64,000 nt of DNA, taken from contig NC_051074.1 in the NCBI RefSeq assembly GCF_004664715.2, positions 14,245,178 to 14,309,177 on the forward strand, written 5' to 3'. The DNA comes from Peromyscus leucopus (taxonomy: Eukaryota; Chordata; Mammalia; Rodentia; Cricetidae). Under the pieces are notes generated by a model that was not told the origin of the DNA, did not search any database, and worked only from the letters and a program-made list of their open reading frames with translations. Of the stretch, positions 24,773 through 35,888 are shown one piece after another. Position 1 is the first letter of the stretch. Each line of letters begins with the position of its first letter. The position numbers were made by a program, and so were the translations under genes.

Positions 24773-24850
24773 GGACTTGGGGTTATGGCTCAGTGGCAGA
24801 GTTCTTGCCTACAAGGTACAAGGTCCCAGGTTTACTCCCCAGTACCCAAA
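24773..24850 (+). repeat. ID element (BC1-related SINE), sense
   Basis: 'ttggggttatggctcagtgg', 'cagagttcttgcctacaagg' and 'caggtttactccccagtac' match the tRNA-Ala-derived ID body with A and B boxes. It directly abuts the (GAA)n tract, as if the tract grew from its A-rich tail. Confidence 0.8.
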
Positions 24851-24864
24851 TAAATAAGGTGAAT

Positions 24865-24875
24865 AGAAGAAGAAG

Positions 24876-24940
<65 letters not shown>

Positions 24941-24988
24941 AGAAGAAGAAGAAGAAGAAGAAGAAGAAGAAGAAGAAGAAGAAGAAGA
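24865..24988. repeat. 124-bp uninterrupted purine tract with (GAA)n
   Basis: Every base from 24865 to 24988 is A or G. The left part mixes GAA and GGA units. From 24918 onward there are 23 perfect GAA repeats plus a partial one. Homopurine mirror-like tracts of this kind can form triplex DNA. Open frames here are poly-Lys or poly-Ser products of low complexity. Confidence 0.98.
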
Positions 24989-24999
24989 CAGCCCCTGGT

Positions 25000-25095
25000 G
25001 TTGACTTCTGGCTTCCACATGTGTATATATGGTTGGGTGCACATGTACACACACACACACACACACCACACACACACACATACACACACACACAC
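25000..25095. repeat. SINE tail remnant and (CA)n
   Basis: 'gacttctggcttccacatgt' is the typical end of a B3/B4-class SINE; interrupted CA repeats follow to 25095. Confidence 0.65.
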
Positions 25096-25770
25096 CCCTC
25101 TTTCAAGAGCCTTCCAGTCATTTGCCTCAAGCAATCTAACCAAGGATATTTTTATTGTTGCTATTTTAGAATTCAAATGAGTAGACACCGAAATTAATTG
25201 CATAATAATAAGGTCACACATCTGTAAAGGGCTTGCAGCATGCAAAACACACTCATCTACCTGAGTTCCCTCGGGCCACATCGCCTGTGTTAGGGAGGGA
25301 CAGTGGCATGACTGGCCTCAGTTTAGAGACTGCTGTTCGTGCAAGGTCAGGTTTTTGTGTGTGCCTCAACATTGCTTTCTGCCCCACCCCCACTCTGTCT
25401 CCCCCCTCCCCCTTACAGTCTTTTGAACACACCGGTAGGAATAGAATGCATGGTAAAACCATCATTTAGGCCTCCAAATTTTCATGTATTTTTTATTTAG
25501 CCTGTTTAAATACTCTTAGTTTCTAGGTAGAGTGTACACGACACAACACAGAGAGCAAGTGCAATAAGATGTTTTGAAGATTCGTTTAGCCAAACTAACT
25601 CAAAGCCAGCTTTTAATTGAATTCCTTAGTTACTGTGCCCCCTATAACCCGTACCCAGCATTAGTACCTCCTGTGACTTTCATTCTGTTTTGCAGTTAGA
25701 ATTAGTATAATTGCTTTATAAATTGCGTTACTCATTAAATCACAGGCTTATTTTTGTGTCTCATGTTTAG

Positions 25771-25860
25771 TATCTGGAGTAGAACAGAAAAATTATTATG
25801 CCTGTGCTCCCTTGGGACTCCTTGGAAATTGCACAGTGACATCATCTGGGATTTAGTCTG
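25771..25860 (+). other. Macir: Candidate internal 5' UTR exon (exon 2) of Macir
   Basis: This 90-nt segment is bounded by a pyrimidine-rich acceptor ending in TTTAG (25766-25770) and a near-perfect donor, CTG|GTAAGT, at 25861. It lies between the CpG island and the coding exon, on the right strand, in a repeat-poor stretch. It contains the only ATG of the modelled leader (25798). This is read from splice-site strength only; it could be a cryptic exon or be skipped in some transcripts. Confidence 0.5.
25798..25839 (+). CDS. Putative 13-codon upstream ORF in the Macir leader
   Basis: Within candidate exon 2 an ATG (A at -3, C at +4, moderate Kozak) opens the peptide MPVLPWDSLEIAQ and stops at TGA 25837-25839. 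If exon 2 splices to 36548, the uORF ends 44 nt before the main ATG. That spacing would allow some reinitiation and could damp translation of the main protein. It is real only if the exon is real, and no peptide function is proposed. Confidence 0.35.
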   Translation: MPVLPWDSLEIAQ

Positions 25861-26654
25861 GTAAGTTATATTTTGTTGTTTCTGTTTGTTGACCCGTTAT
25901 ATGAACAAAACGTCATAGTGTGTTCAAGATTACATAGATGAACATGTGAAAATGATGTCCGTGTATTGTTACAGTCGTGTGTGCCACAGTCATAAGATTC
26001 TAATGATTGGAATTGAGGTTATGATTGCAGCCTGCTAAAATTATTTGAAATGCTTAGTGCTTTCATAGGTTTTTCTTTTTCTGAAGTTCCTAGAGGATGT
26101 AGGAGTTCTTAGGGAATAGTATTTGAGAATATATGATAGAAATAGTTGCTCAAATTTGAGAGATAATTCTAACAAAAAATATCCCCAAAAACTGCTGAAG
26201 TAATCCTTAGTATGTTCTCGTTATATATTTTCATAAACATAGTGGCCGAAGGAGAATGATTTGCACATAGTTGTAATTTGCTGCACAGGTAACACATCTC
26301 TATTTGTATCATGCTATGAATTCCAACTTAAAAGTATGCAATACTTTGGCATCTTTTACTTGTCCCCTTCCCCATGCCTGTGTTTATGTTCACATAGTTG
26401 TTTGTGTGGCTTTGATGGGGAATAATTAAAGATAGCCTTATAGCTCTTTAGTGTTTTCAGAACTATATTAATGTGAGTGGCTGCTCGTTGAGCCCTTGTA
26501 GGTTCTTGCTTTGACTTAGAGGTCATTGTCTTTGGAGAAGGCAGTTTCATACTCAGTGATCTCTGAATGGTCAGGAACTGGAGAACCATTTAAAAGGATA
26601 ATGGGGGAATGTGCTGCTGTTAAGTAGATGCATCATATCTCATTCATCGGATGC

Positions 26655-26850
26655 ACAATAAAGATTTTGTTTTTCATTTTGTGTATATGTTTATGTCTCT
26701 ATGGGGGTTTGTACTTGGGAATGGCTCTCAGAGGCCAGGAGAGTGCATTGAATCCCCTGGAGTTGGAGATAAAGGTAGTTGTGAGCGATCCACCATAGAT
26801 AGTGGGAGCAAACTTGGGTCCTCTTCAGCTTCCAAGATGCACCTTAAAAA
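26655..26850 (-). repeat. B2/B3-type SINE, antisense
   Basis: 'gtgtatatgtttatgtctct', 'cccctggagttggagataa' and 'caaacttgggtcctcttc' match the complement order of a B3/B2 SINE. Confidence 0.6.
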
Positions 26851-27264
26851 AAAAACTAAAAACACCACTAAAGTATCTATTCTTTGGGAAGAGTAGTAGT
26901 TCAGAAATTCATAGTACGTTTCGGAAGAATACAGTCACTAACCCACCCAGCTAGAGTAAACTAGAAGAAATGTGCAGGAGGCCATATGTTTGCATGGTGC
27001 TCTGTGTTTCTCTGTATGTGTACAAGTGTACCTTTGTACCTTTTTTATGTGCACTGTTTATATTTCTTAATCAAGTAGCAATCTGGAAGAGCTATAAAAG
27101 GTGAAGTGATTCAGCTCAGGAGGTGTGCTCACTGAAGGTGACCAGACACGTACAGTATAACCATTGACTTTTCCTTTTGTCTCTGAGACTCTGTAGCCAA
27201 GACATTGTAATGTTTTGGAGGATCATGTAAAACTTGGCAATACATTACCAAAACCTCTTTCTGT

Positions 27265-27860
27265 TAGTGGCAGGTTTATTGAAGGATAATTTGCCCATAA
27301 TAAAATTTGTTTGAGTATAGTTTGGAAAGTTTCCTTTGTAGTGTGTGTCCTCTCCCCATCCTAAGTTTTAATAGTCATTGATTAGTTTCTGGCCTAATAA
27401 TTTGCATTTTCCAGAATGCCGCATACATGAAATCAGGTGGTGTATGGCTTTTCCATCAACTTCTTCCACTTGTTGTGTTCCTAGTTTTCAGTGTTCGTCG
27501 ATGAATGGTATTCCACTGTGTGCATGCCTCACACTTTGTTTCTTGAAGTAATGTTTGGACTCTTGCCAGGTTTTGATAATTATGAATGGTGTGGTTATAA
27601 ATATTGATGTTCATGTCTTAGTGCGTACATTTATTTTCACGTTTTCCATAGGTAAGTACCTAAGCGTGAGGTAGTTGAGTTATTTTGCAGGCATTTAAAG
27701 TGAATGCCTTCATAAGCAATGCTAAACTGTTAGTCAGCGTACCCTTAAGGAACTAATATACCAAACTGCATTCAGATGAACTCAAATCCCATTCAGCATA
27801 GATAGATTTCATTTTTATATCCAATTTTAGCAAGTTTGATTAGCAGATATTTTCAGCCTT
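27265..27860 (-). repeat. Old L1 (L1M-like) fragment, antisense
   Basis: The order on + matches the complement of ancient L1: 'tttattgaaggataatttgc', 'tttgcattttccagaatg', 'gaatggtattccactgtg', 'taggtaagtacctaagcg' and 'gctaaactgttagtcag'. Decayed and non-coding. Confidence 0.7.
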
Positions 27861-28074
27861 CAGTAGATTATAAGGAGTAAATTTGAAGGCCTTAGGGATG
27901 GTAACTGTAAGCAGACAAATTATGTCTCCCTGAGTGACTTAAAAGGGGCAGAGAGTGGAATTCTTCTGGCACGTATAGTCTGGCAAGTTCTGAAACCTTT
28001 ATGTATACTAAAACTGCCTGGTGGTTTGGTTGCTGTTCATTTGTTTTTAAACTATTTTGAAAAGAGATTTATTT

Positions 28075-28255
28075 CTATTTTATGTGTCTGTGTGTTGTAC
28101 CTGCATGTACATATGTTCACCATATGTATGCCTAGAGAGCCCTCAGAGCCAAAGGCAGGCATCTGATCCCCTGCAACTGGAGTTGAAGAGGGTTGTGGTG
28201 AGATCAGAACCCAGGCTGTTTGCAGCCTCAGGGTGCCCTTCTCTATTCCAGCAGT
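28075..28255 (-). repeat. B2/B3-type SINE, antisense
   Basis: 'tgtacctgcatgtacatatg', 'atctgatcccctgcaactgg' and 'gagatcagaacccaggc' follow the complement order of the family. Confidence 0.65.
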
Positions 28256-28496
28256 AGAGGTAAAGCTGTCAAACTCCCAAGATTCACTAGACTCTTGGTC
28301 ATGCTTAAGAGTCCTCATGCGCCGAAGAACGGCTCTGATCTGCACTGTTCATTCCTGGTCCCTCTCGAAAAGGATTTTGTTAACTTGATAACATTTTTGT
28401 TTTGTGTATTTAATAAATCACATCTGCTTTCTTTTATATTGTATTGTTAAGTGTTGCTAAACACAATAAAGCAGATGAAGCAGATTTAGATTACTG

Positions 28497-28521
28497 TTTT
28501 TTTTTTTTTTTTTTTTTTTTT
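28497..28521. repeat. Poly-T run and adjacent near-palindrome
   Basis: 25 T, followed at 28522-28562 by an imperfect palindrome centred on GGTTAACC with T8 and A9 arms. Confidence 0.9.
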
Positions 28522-28594
28522 GGTGAATTTTTTTTGGGTTAACCCCAATTAAAAAAAAATCCAGAAAATGAAAAAAAAAAATTTTTTAGATGAA

Positions 28595-28960
28595 AAGTAA
28601 TTGTGAAGCTTGGGAAATGGTCTAGTCAGTAAAGTGCTTGTTGCATAAATATGAGGACCTGAATCCAATTACACATTTGTAATCTAGCTTTGGGAGAGCA
28701 AAGAGAGGTGGATCCCTGGGTCTTTTTTGCCATTCATACTAACCTACTCCAGGAGTACCAGGGTTATGGGAGTCTGTCTGTAAAAACTAACCAACAAAAC
28801 AAACAGAAAATCACAAGGAGAATGGCTCTTAGAAATAATACCATAGATTTGTCCCCCTGGCCTTCATATGCACAAGCATACTATGTGCACATCCCATACA
28901 TGAGCACAGTTCTCTACCTCTCCCTCTCGTCTCTTCCCCCCTCTCTCAAATACACACACA

Positions 28961-29048
<88 letters not shown>
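28595..29048 (+). repeat. B4-class SINE, sense, with (CA)n-(GA)n tail
   Basis: 'aagcttgggaaatggtctag', 'gtaaagtgcttgttgcataa' and 'gaggacctgaatccaa' mark the tRNA-like head. The end is a (CA)n run (about 28952-29004) and a (GA)n run (29005-29048). Confidence 0.65.
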
Positions 29049-29051
<3 letters not shown>

Positions 29052-30145
29052 AGATTTGTATAACATTTATGAAAGGTATGAGCTATTTTCAGGGCTGGTC
29101 TAAGAAGCCAGGGCATTTCTGTTATATCTTCAGAATATTACTCTTTTTTTTTGTATAGGAAATAAGGTGTCTTGGAGAGTGCTAGAACTGTGTGCATTGT
29201 ATACAGGTTGTGGTCCTTTGACAGCTCATGCAGGCGCATGGAGAATCCTCCATGCATGTGTTGTCATACTTGGGTTTAGTCTCAAGTTGGGGTGAGACAT
29301 ACTATACTCAACTACTTTAAAAATATACATTCTTCATATTCTCATAGTGTATATAAACATTTTTACCATTTGTGGAAGGAAATTGGACACTTCGTTTATA
29401 AGTCTGTACAAGATATACCTGTTAGAAGCGAAAATATAAGAGTTGAGGTCAAGAATGGAAGCCATGCCTGTTTTATTTATCTTTGGAAGAGGCAAATGCA
29501 TTATCCTCTGGGCTCCCATCCTTCCTTTCTTCAGCAGTTCTTATTTATAAGAAAGGAGAGTAGAAACATGATACTCTCCTGGCGAATGTATAGCTTGTAC
29601 TTTATAAAAGGCTTTACATTAGATTTTGGTTATATAAAATAGTACATTCTCTTTGTGAGAAAAATGGGAGCATTTTACATAAAGCTTTGTGGTAGTTGCT
29701 ATAAAAATTTACAAAGCATATGCTCTCTGACTCAGCGTTTTAGTTTTGGAATTTCTTGCAAAATCTCTCTCTCTGCATGTGTTTGTTTGTGTTTATGCAA
29801 TGTAAATAAAGTAAACACCAACTCCTAATTGTGAATGTAGGAAATAAGGGAGAATACAGTTTAATATTAATAGGAGTTTCCTCTAGGTATCACATTGGTA
29901 GGGAGTGAAGAAAGATTTTGACTTTAATAGAAATGTCAGTGTGAAGTCTTTGAACTGAACATCTTTCAGTCTGCATGGATTATTTTTAGAGGTTTCAGAA
30001 ACAATAACAAGATGAAATAATCATGGAACCAGACTGGTGAGGAACGGAAAGGGGTAGAAAGTGTCTTGTTGAGGAGAGTGGTTATGAAAACGTCTGTGTT
30101 AGACTAAGGCTGTTTGAGGATCTCTGCAGCTCCTTAAGGAAATAA

Positions 30146-30672
30146 GGAGGGTGGAGCTCCAGACCTGAGGATAGTGCCTCAGACCTGTAGCCTGGAGAAT
30201 GGTGCTCCAGATCTGTAATGTGGAGGTGGTGCTACATACCTGTAGTCCTTGGAGGGTGGTGGTCCAGACCTGTAGAGTGGAGGGTAGTACTCTAGACCTA
30301 TAGCCTGGAGAATGATGACCTACACCTGTAGCCTGGAGAATGGTGCTCCAGACCTGTAATGTGGAGGGTGGTGCTACATACCTGTAGCCTTGGAGGGTGG
30401 TGGTCCAGACCTGTAGAGTGGAGGGTAGTACTCTATACTTGTAGCCTGGAGAATGATGACCTAGACCTGTAGCCTGGAGAATGATGACCTAGACCTATTG
30501 CCTGGAGGGTGGTGATACGACCTGTAGCCTGGAAGGTGGTGCTCTATACCTATAGCCTAGAGGGTGGTGTTCCATACCTGTAGCCTGAGGGATGGTGCTC
30601 CATGCCTGTAGTGTGGAGGGTGGTGCTCCAGACCTATAGCCTGAGGGTGGTGCTCCATACCTGTAGCATGGA
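30146..30672. repeat. 28-bp minisatellite with a 141-bp higher-order unit
   Basis: About 19 diverged copies of a 28-bp unit built on CTGTAGCCTGGAG followed by a GGTGCTCCAGAC-like half. Five successive monomers form a larger unit. The same monomer series starts at 30185 and 30326, and the monomer at 30467 resumes the phase, so the step is 141 bp. The first two higher-order copies are nearly identical while monomers within a copy differ. It lies in proposed intron 2. Confidence 0.93.
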
Positions 30673-31554
30673 CATTGGTTCTGTCTGTTCAGGGTATCTG
30701 TCACTAGAGTTGGCTGTGCTCTGTATCCAGACGTGTTCTTCTGTTATCAAATTATTCTTTTGCACATACTTACTGTCCGTTCTCTTCTTGAGTATTACAC
30801 TATAACCAAACTTCACAGATCCTTTGTACCGTGAAAAAAATATTTCTGATAATCTAATACCAGAGTCTGTGACAGGGATATGAGAAGGGTGTGTTAAGAG
30901 AGGACAGCAGAGCAGATCAACGTCTTAGTTGGTTGAAAGAGTCCAACCATGTAATTTCCATGTCTGTGGACATCTTAGCAAAAGCTTTAGGAGATGGAAA
31001 ATTTTCAAGGGTGTAGTGTGCTAATGATACATGAATGCACGTAATAGGAAGGATAATGAATCAATGAATTCTTTTGAGTTTTTAAGTGGAATACAGTTGT
31101 TAGGACACAGTGTTTCTCAAAAAGAATCTTTGTATAGCAGATGCGAAGCCCTGCTGCTCTTTGTAGGACTAGCCCAGGGTGCCATGGTGCTTAGGCTACT
31201 GTCAAAGTGTTGTGCCCAAAGATCAGAAGGCTCCTCTTCTTGCAATATTGAAGAGCTGGAAGGTACTATCTGTGCTATACTTTTTGGACATTAGACAATG
31301 TTATTTTCTGGACCTCTTGTTTTTAGTATTAGCTAAAATTCACAGTTGTACACTAGCCAATAATGAAAATGTGTGATTTGTCTTAGCTCACTTAGGGTCA
31401 TCTAGTAAAACAGTTCTTCATGTATTTCACAGATAGTTACACCTGTGAACATTGCCAGCTCCTGGCTGTTTTGTTTGAGAAGATAGTTACCTGTCATTTA
31501 AAACTTTGTATTGTTTAAAAATTTCGCTTGTTTAAAAACACAGTTTTAAAAGCC

Positions 31555-31883
31555 TATGTGTGTGTATGTGCGTGTTTATGTATGTGCAAGTACATGGACG
31601 TGTGTGTCTGTGTGTGTGTGTGTGTGTGTAGGGGAGGACAGAAAACAACTTTATGTATTGTTCCTCAGTTTCTGTCCACTTCCCCCCTTTTTGACACAGT
31701 CTCTCACCGACATGGAACTCACCAAGTAGGTGAGGACAGATGCCCAAGGAGCCCTAGGGGTCCGTCTGCCTCTGGATTACAAGCACTTGTCCTGCATGGT
31801 TTTCGTGTGGGCTCCAGGGAGTCAACTCAGGTTCTCATGCTTGCGAGGCAGACATTTTGCTGACCCAGCTATCTCCCCAGCCC
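31555..31883 (-). repeat. B3/B4-class SINE, antisense, with (GT)n
   Basis: Starts with interrupted TG repeats and ends 'caggttctcatgcttgcgag' and 'agctatctccccagccc', the complement of a tRNA-like SINE head (A-box region). Confidence 0.75.
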
Positions 31884-32067
31884 TATAGTTTTTGTTTCTA
31901 GTCTAGATTTTTTTTTCCATTGAAACTTGACTGCTTCTGCTAGTGAAAGTTTTTTTCTTCTCACTTTTATTTCTAGTCTTCTGCCTTAATTATGTATAAA
32001 AGGCATTCATGGAAACCAGAAGGGTGTCTTTAATGATACAGACTGTAGAAGCATGGGATCTGATTCC

Positions 32068-32390
32068 TTGTGTGTATGCATGTATGTGTGTGTGTTTGTC
32101 CTCACCTATGATGCACCTATGGAGGCCAGAGGTCAACATTAAGTGCCTTCCTTTATCATTCTCCACCTTATTTTTGAGACCTGGTCTCTTCCTGGCCCTG
32201 GCCCTTGCCTTTTTGGCTAGACTGGCTAGCCAGTGAGACCCAGATTTCCTCTGATGCCCATACTCTTCAGCTCTACGATTATGGATGCCACCGTACCGAA
32301 TTTTAGTAGGTGCTGGGGATCCGAACTTGGGTCTTGATTCTTGCACAGCAAGCAGCTTGCCTGTTCTACCGTCTCCTCACCCGCTATACT
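32068..32390 (-). repeat. B3/B4-class SINE, antisense
   Basis: 'tggaggccagaggtcaacat', 'ggtgctggggatccgaactt' and 'cttgcacagcaagcagcttg' match the family complement. Confidence 0.75.
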
Positions 32391-32660
32391 ATGGCACATT
32401 TCTTGATTCACTGTCTGTTATATCTGCAGAAGTGGTGGTTCTTTGCATCTGTGTGTGATGATGCTCACCAGCATATTTGTGATCCAGTCTCGACAGTAAA
32501 CTTTTTAAAGATGAGGTCATTTTAGCACATGAAACAAAATGCTGAGTCATGGATAGACTTGCTAAAGCTGGAAGAGTATGCCAGTGTTAACAGTAGCCAT
32601 CTCCAGTTACAGTCACCAGAGCTGAATTTTCTGTTACACGCTTTCTTAATAAGAAACTTG

Positions 32661-32870
32661 GAGGCTGGGGTGTAGGTCAGTGGAAGAGTATGGCGTGGTA
32701 CGCCAGGGCCTCTGAGTTGCGTTAGCACCCACAAACCGCATGAAAGATACTTCCCATGGATGAGTTCCTGTCTCAAGATGTGCCTCCAGATGTGCTGGTG
32801 TGCACCCTGTAGTCTTCAGCTGAGGCAGGGGTGGGCTGACTTGGAGACTGGTCAGTCTGTGCTGTCAGTT
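32661..32870 (+). repeat. ID/B4-like SINE, sense, diverged
   Basis: 'gaggctggggtgtaggtcag' and 'tggaagagtatggcg' form an ID-like head; a B1-like 'gtagtcttcagctgaggcag' follows. Confidence 0.55.
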
Positions 32871-34563
32871 TTTTAAAGTAGAACTTGGGAATTGGCAAAG
32901 CACCTAGGCCCTTTTTACACCTGAAACAGTTAGTTCTGTTTAACAAAGGGTCCGCGAGAATAGATTCTGTTATTTCCTCGGATTTGGGTCTCAGTGTTTA
33001 AATTCACTCAAGAGATTCTCAGGAATTCAGTAACACAGAACGTTTTCCTTTTTGGACGCCCTGGAGAACAGGGGGTGCATGGCCACTTCTGTCTGAGTGA
33101 AACTGAAGCTTGCCCCTAGGTGTCCTCTTTCTGAAGCCCGGCTCCATGCTGCTTCTGTAAGTGCTACACAGTAGGTGTTCTTTAGAAGAACTCTGTACCA
33201 GTAAAAAGAGATCTAGGGAATCTAGGGATTGGCATGTGAAGGAGCACAAGTTCTAGATAACTGTCCCACTCATTTTCTTATTGGTGGAGGGGCATGAAAC
33301 GAGGAGGGACACTGTTAAGGAGGGCAAAGGAGACCAGTGGGAAGGGGAGTAGGAGGGGGAGGAAGTGCAGACCATAATGTGGGGATATATGATCCAAGAA
33401 CCTTACATATACTTGTGAATACATACGTCCAGGAAACCACTGCTGATACAGTTAGCATATTCATAAGAATTCTTTGGGAGTGTCCTGCTTCTTGTTGGGT
33501 ATCAAAGCTTGGCGACACTCTCTTTCATGTATCAATCAGTACACCACAGGGATGAAGGAAGCCACCCCAAGAGCTGTTTTGAGAGTATACTCACTGTCTG
33601 CAACTTGGAATGTAAGTGCTAATGTGTGGTATCTAAAGTGTGCAGGCGTTTTCCAGTTCTTAGAGTTTCTCATGAGAAGTTCTTCAGGTAGCTGCTGCAT
33701 ATACCACATTTGAAACCAGTTGTTTGTATCCAGAGCAAGGAGATAGTCATTCAGCTATTTTATATGGGAGATGATCTGTTTTGCTTTGGCCTTAGTTGCT
33801 GCATTAGATATTTATGCTACAGGATCTTAGACAGGACTGTTTCTTTAATTTCTGTTTCAGAGGTGTTTTCCGTAGTGAGTGTGTTGCCTGCCCACGTAGA
33901 ATGCAATGCATTTCTCACACTAGGCACCTCTGTTTCTTCTAGTAACAACCGAAGTTAAGTCAGTGTCTCCCACGGAGGTGTGTAAAGATCTGTTGGCATA
34001 TTTTAGTTCGGGCTGGGTAATATTTCTTACTGGCTTCTGGAAACTTAACTAATGATAAGTTTTCGTTGAACAGTAATGTGTATTTCATGACATGTCAAAG
34101 TTTTATTTCTTCTGTTTTTCTAAAACGATGTACCATTTTTGCCTGTTCCTCTAAATCATTGTATTCTGCTATCTTTATCTTCAGTCTCAAAAATTCTGAG
34201 TTTGCCCTAGTAAAGCAGAATTGGTACAGCGTTGGGACAAACCTTTGACATTCCCATTGACCACAGAAGCCTGCGCTTGCCCTTTATGCCTGCAATGTCA
34301 TACTTTTAAAACCTGCTTAGCAGATTTCTCCACTCATGGCAAAGTAGATGCATTCCAGCACGGTGTTTGTATGATTATCACCCAGTTCAGAAGAGATAGG
34401 AGCAGAACTGTGGACGTTAAGAGGCTTATATAGCAAGTGAAAATGGGGGCGTTGGTGGACAACCATGGTTTGCCATGGAGTGCCAAACGGAGAACTCTTA
34501 AGCCAGTGCTCACTCAGTGAGGGCAGGTGGCTACAGTGTCACTGACCTGATGGCTGTTCTAGG

Positions 34564-34565
<2 letters not shown>

Positions 34566-34609
<44 letters not shown>
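34566..34609. repeat. (GT)22 microsatellite
   Basis: 44 nt of perfect GT repeat in intron 2. Confidence 0.98.
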
Positions 34610-34613
<4 letters not shown>

Positions 34614-35667
34614 TCCTGCCTTTCCCTCTTTGGCCCTGGTTGCTTGAACCTCACCACACGTCTGTTCCTGGCCTTTCAGGATGGAGAGCTACCTGTCAGG
34701 TTGAGAAGATTGAAGACAGGTTTGTCCTCTTGTCCTCTTCAACGTTACAGAGTTAGTGACCAAGGGTTACTTTGTCACTTGGCTTAGGACCAACATTTGT
34801 TTAGCATAACAAATGGGCATAGTTTGTGGTTCTGTGAGGCTTGTGAGCTGTGATGTCATACACGTCTAGACTGTTCAGATCCTGTGAGGAGAGAAACAGG
34901 TTTTATTCTAGAATAGTAACAAAATATAACAAAACCAGCTAGTTACATCTAGACGGTCAGGAGACTAGCCCAACATTTTGAGTAAACTGACCCCTGTGTG
35001 GATCCTGCTGACATTGACTCTATGGTGGTGCCTTTGTAAATGTTAGTTTTCAGCTGTGTTGTGTATGGTGGCTGTAGTAGGGACAGGTGGCCTCTTGTGC
35101 CTCCTCAGGCTTCTAGTGAAGGAGAGTAGGAATGAGCTTCACAGGTTTTCTGTTTCATTTGGTTTGAGTTTTCTAATTGCCTGAAATTTAAATGAATACT
35201 GAAACTGTAGGAACTAGTTTCCTGTTTTATGAAAGGTCTCGTGAGAATTATGTGACATAAGAGCCTTTCTCAGTAAATTTTTCATATGAAAATTAGTTAC
35301 TTGACATTTTGATTAGTGTTCTGAGATACTTCCTTAAAACCAATAGAAATTCAAGTAAAATTAAACTTTCTCAGTGGGCATTATCTCTGTTTTCCCTATT
35401 AATTTTTGTTTCCCAAAATTGTATTATCTGCTGTTTTCTAGGAACCTAGCCATTATTCATGACACTGTGTGTCATTAAGTTTTCAAAACTACACAAAGTG
35501 ATAATTGCAATGAACAATCCCGTTATTCATTGTGAATCATTCTTTTTTATTAAACTATTCAAGAGTACTGTCTTACGCGTTGTAAAATAAAATAACTGTG
35601 TGCTCACGATATGTTTTATGCTTAAATATTCATATAAAATGACATTTGGTATTTTGCATGTATTTTT

Positions 35668-35888
35668 CGAGGTTGGCCTATTTTTGTTTTATGTGTATGA
35701 GTGTTTGGCCTGCATGTGTGGCTGTGCACCACGAGTGTATAGTGCCTTCGTAGTCCAGAAGTGGGCAGTGAATCATCTGGAGGGGTTACAGAAGGTGGTG
35801 AGCTGCCACGTGGGTGCTGGGAACCAAACCTGGGTCTGCTGGAGGAGCAACCAGTGCCCTTAACATCTGAGCCATTTCTCTGGCTTTG
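35668..35888 (-). repeat. B2 SINE, antisense
   Basis: 'tgtgtatgagtgtttggcct', 'gctgggaaccaaacctgggt' and 'tgagccatttctctggct' are the B2 complement in order, ending in the inverted A-box head. It lies about 660 bp before the coding exon. Confidence 0.85.

Larger units (their letters stand above)
18377..25770 (+). other. Macir: Proposed intron 1 of Macir
   Basis: About 7.4 kb from the CpG-island donor to candidate exon 2. The first 1.2 kb is still CpG island. 19570-22890 is mostly unique AT-rich sequence with no gene that I can see, apart from the C-rich run at 21932-21960. 22895-25100 is repeat-rich: a rodent interspersed repeat, a (CA)n run, SINEs, a (GAA)n purine tract and another (CA)n run. 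25100-25770 shows nothing recognised. Confidence 0.45.

Noticed and set aside
24773..24850. tRNA-like sequence with A and B boxes
   Set aside because: It matches the ID SINE, lacks a foldable acceptor stem and anticodon arm, and is one of several SINE heads in the window.
24793..25197. Poly-Lys, poly-Ser or poly-Leu open frames
   Set aside because: Translations of the (GAA)n and (CA)n tracts.
30146..30672. Repeat array considered as a CRISPR
   Set aside because: Units are contiguous 28-bp tandem copies without unique spacers, in a mammalian intron.
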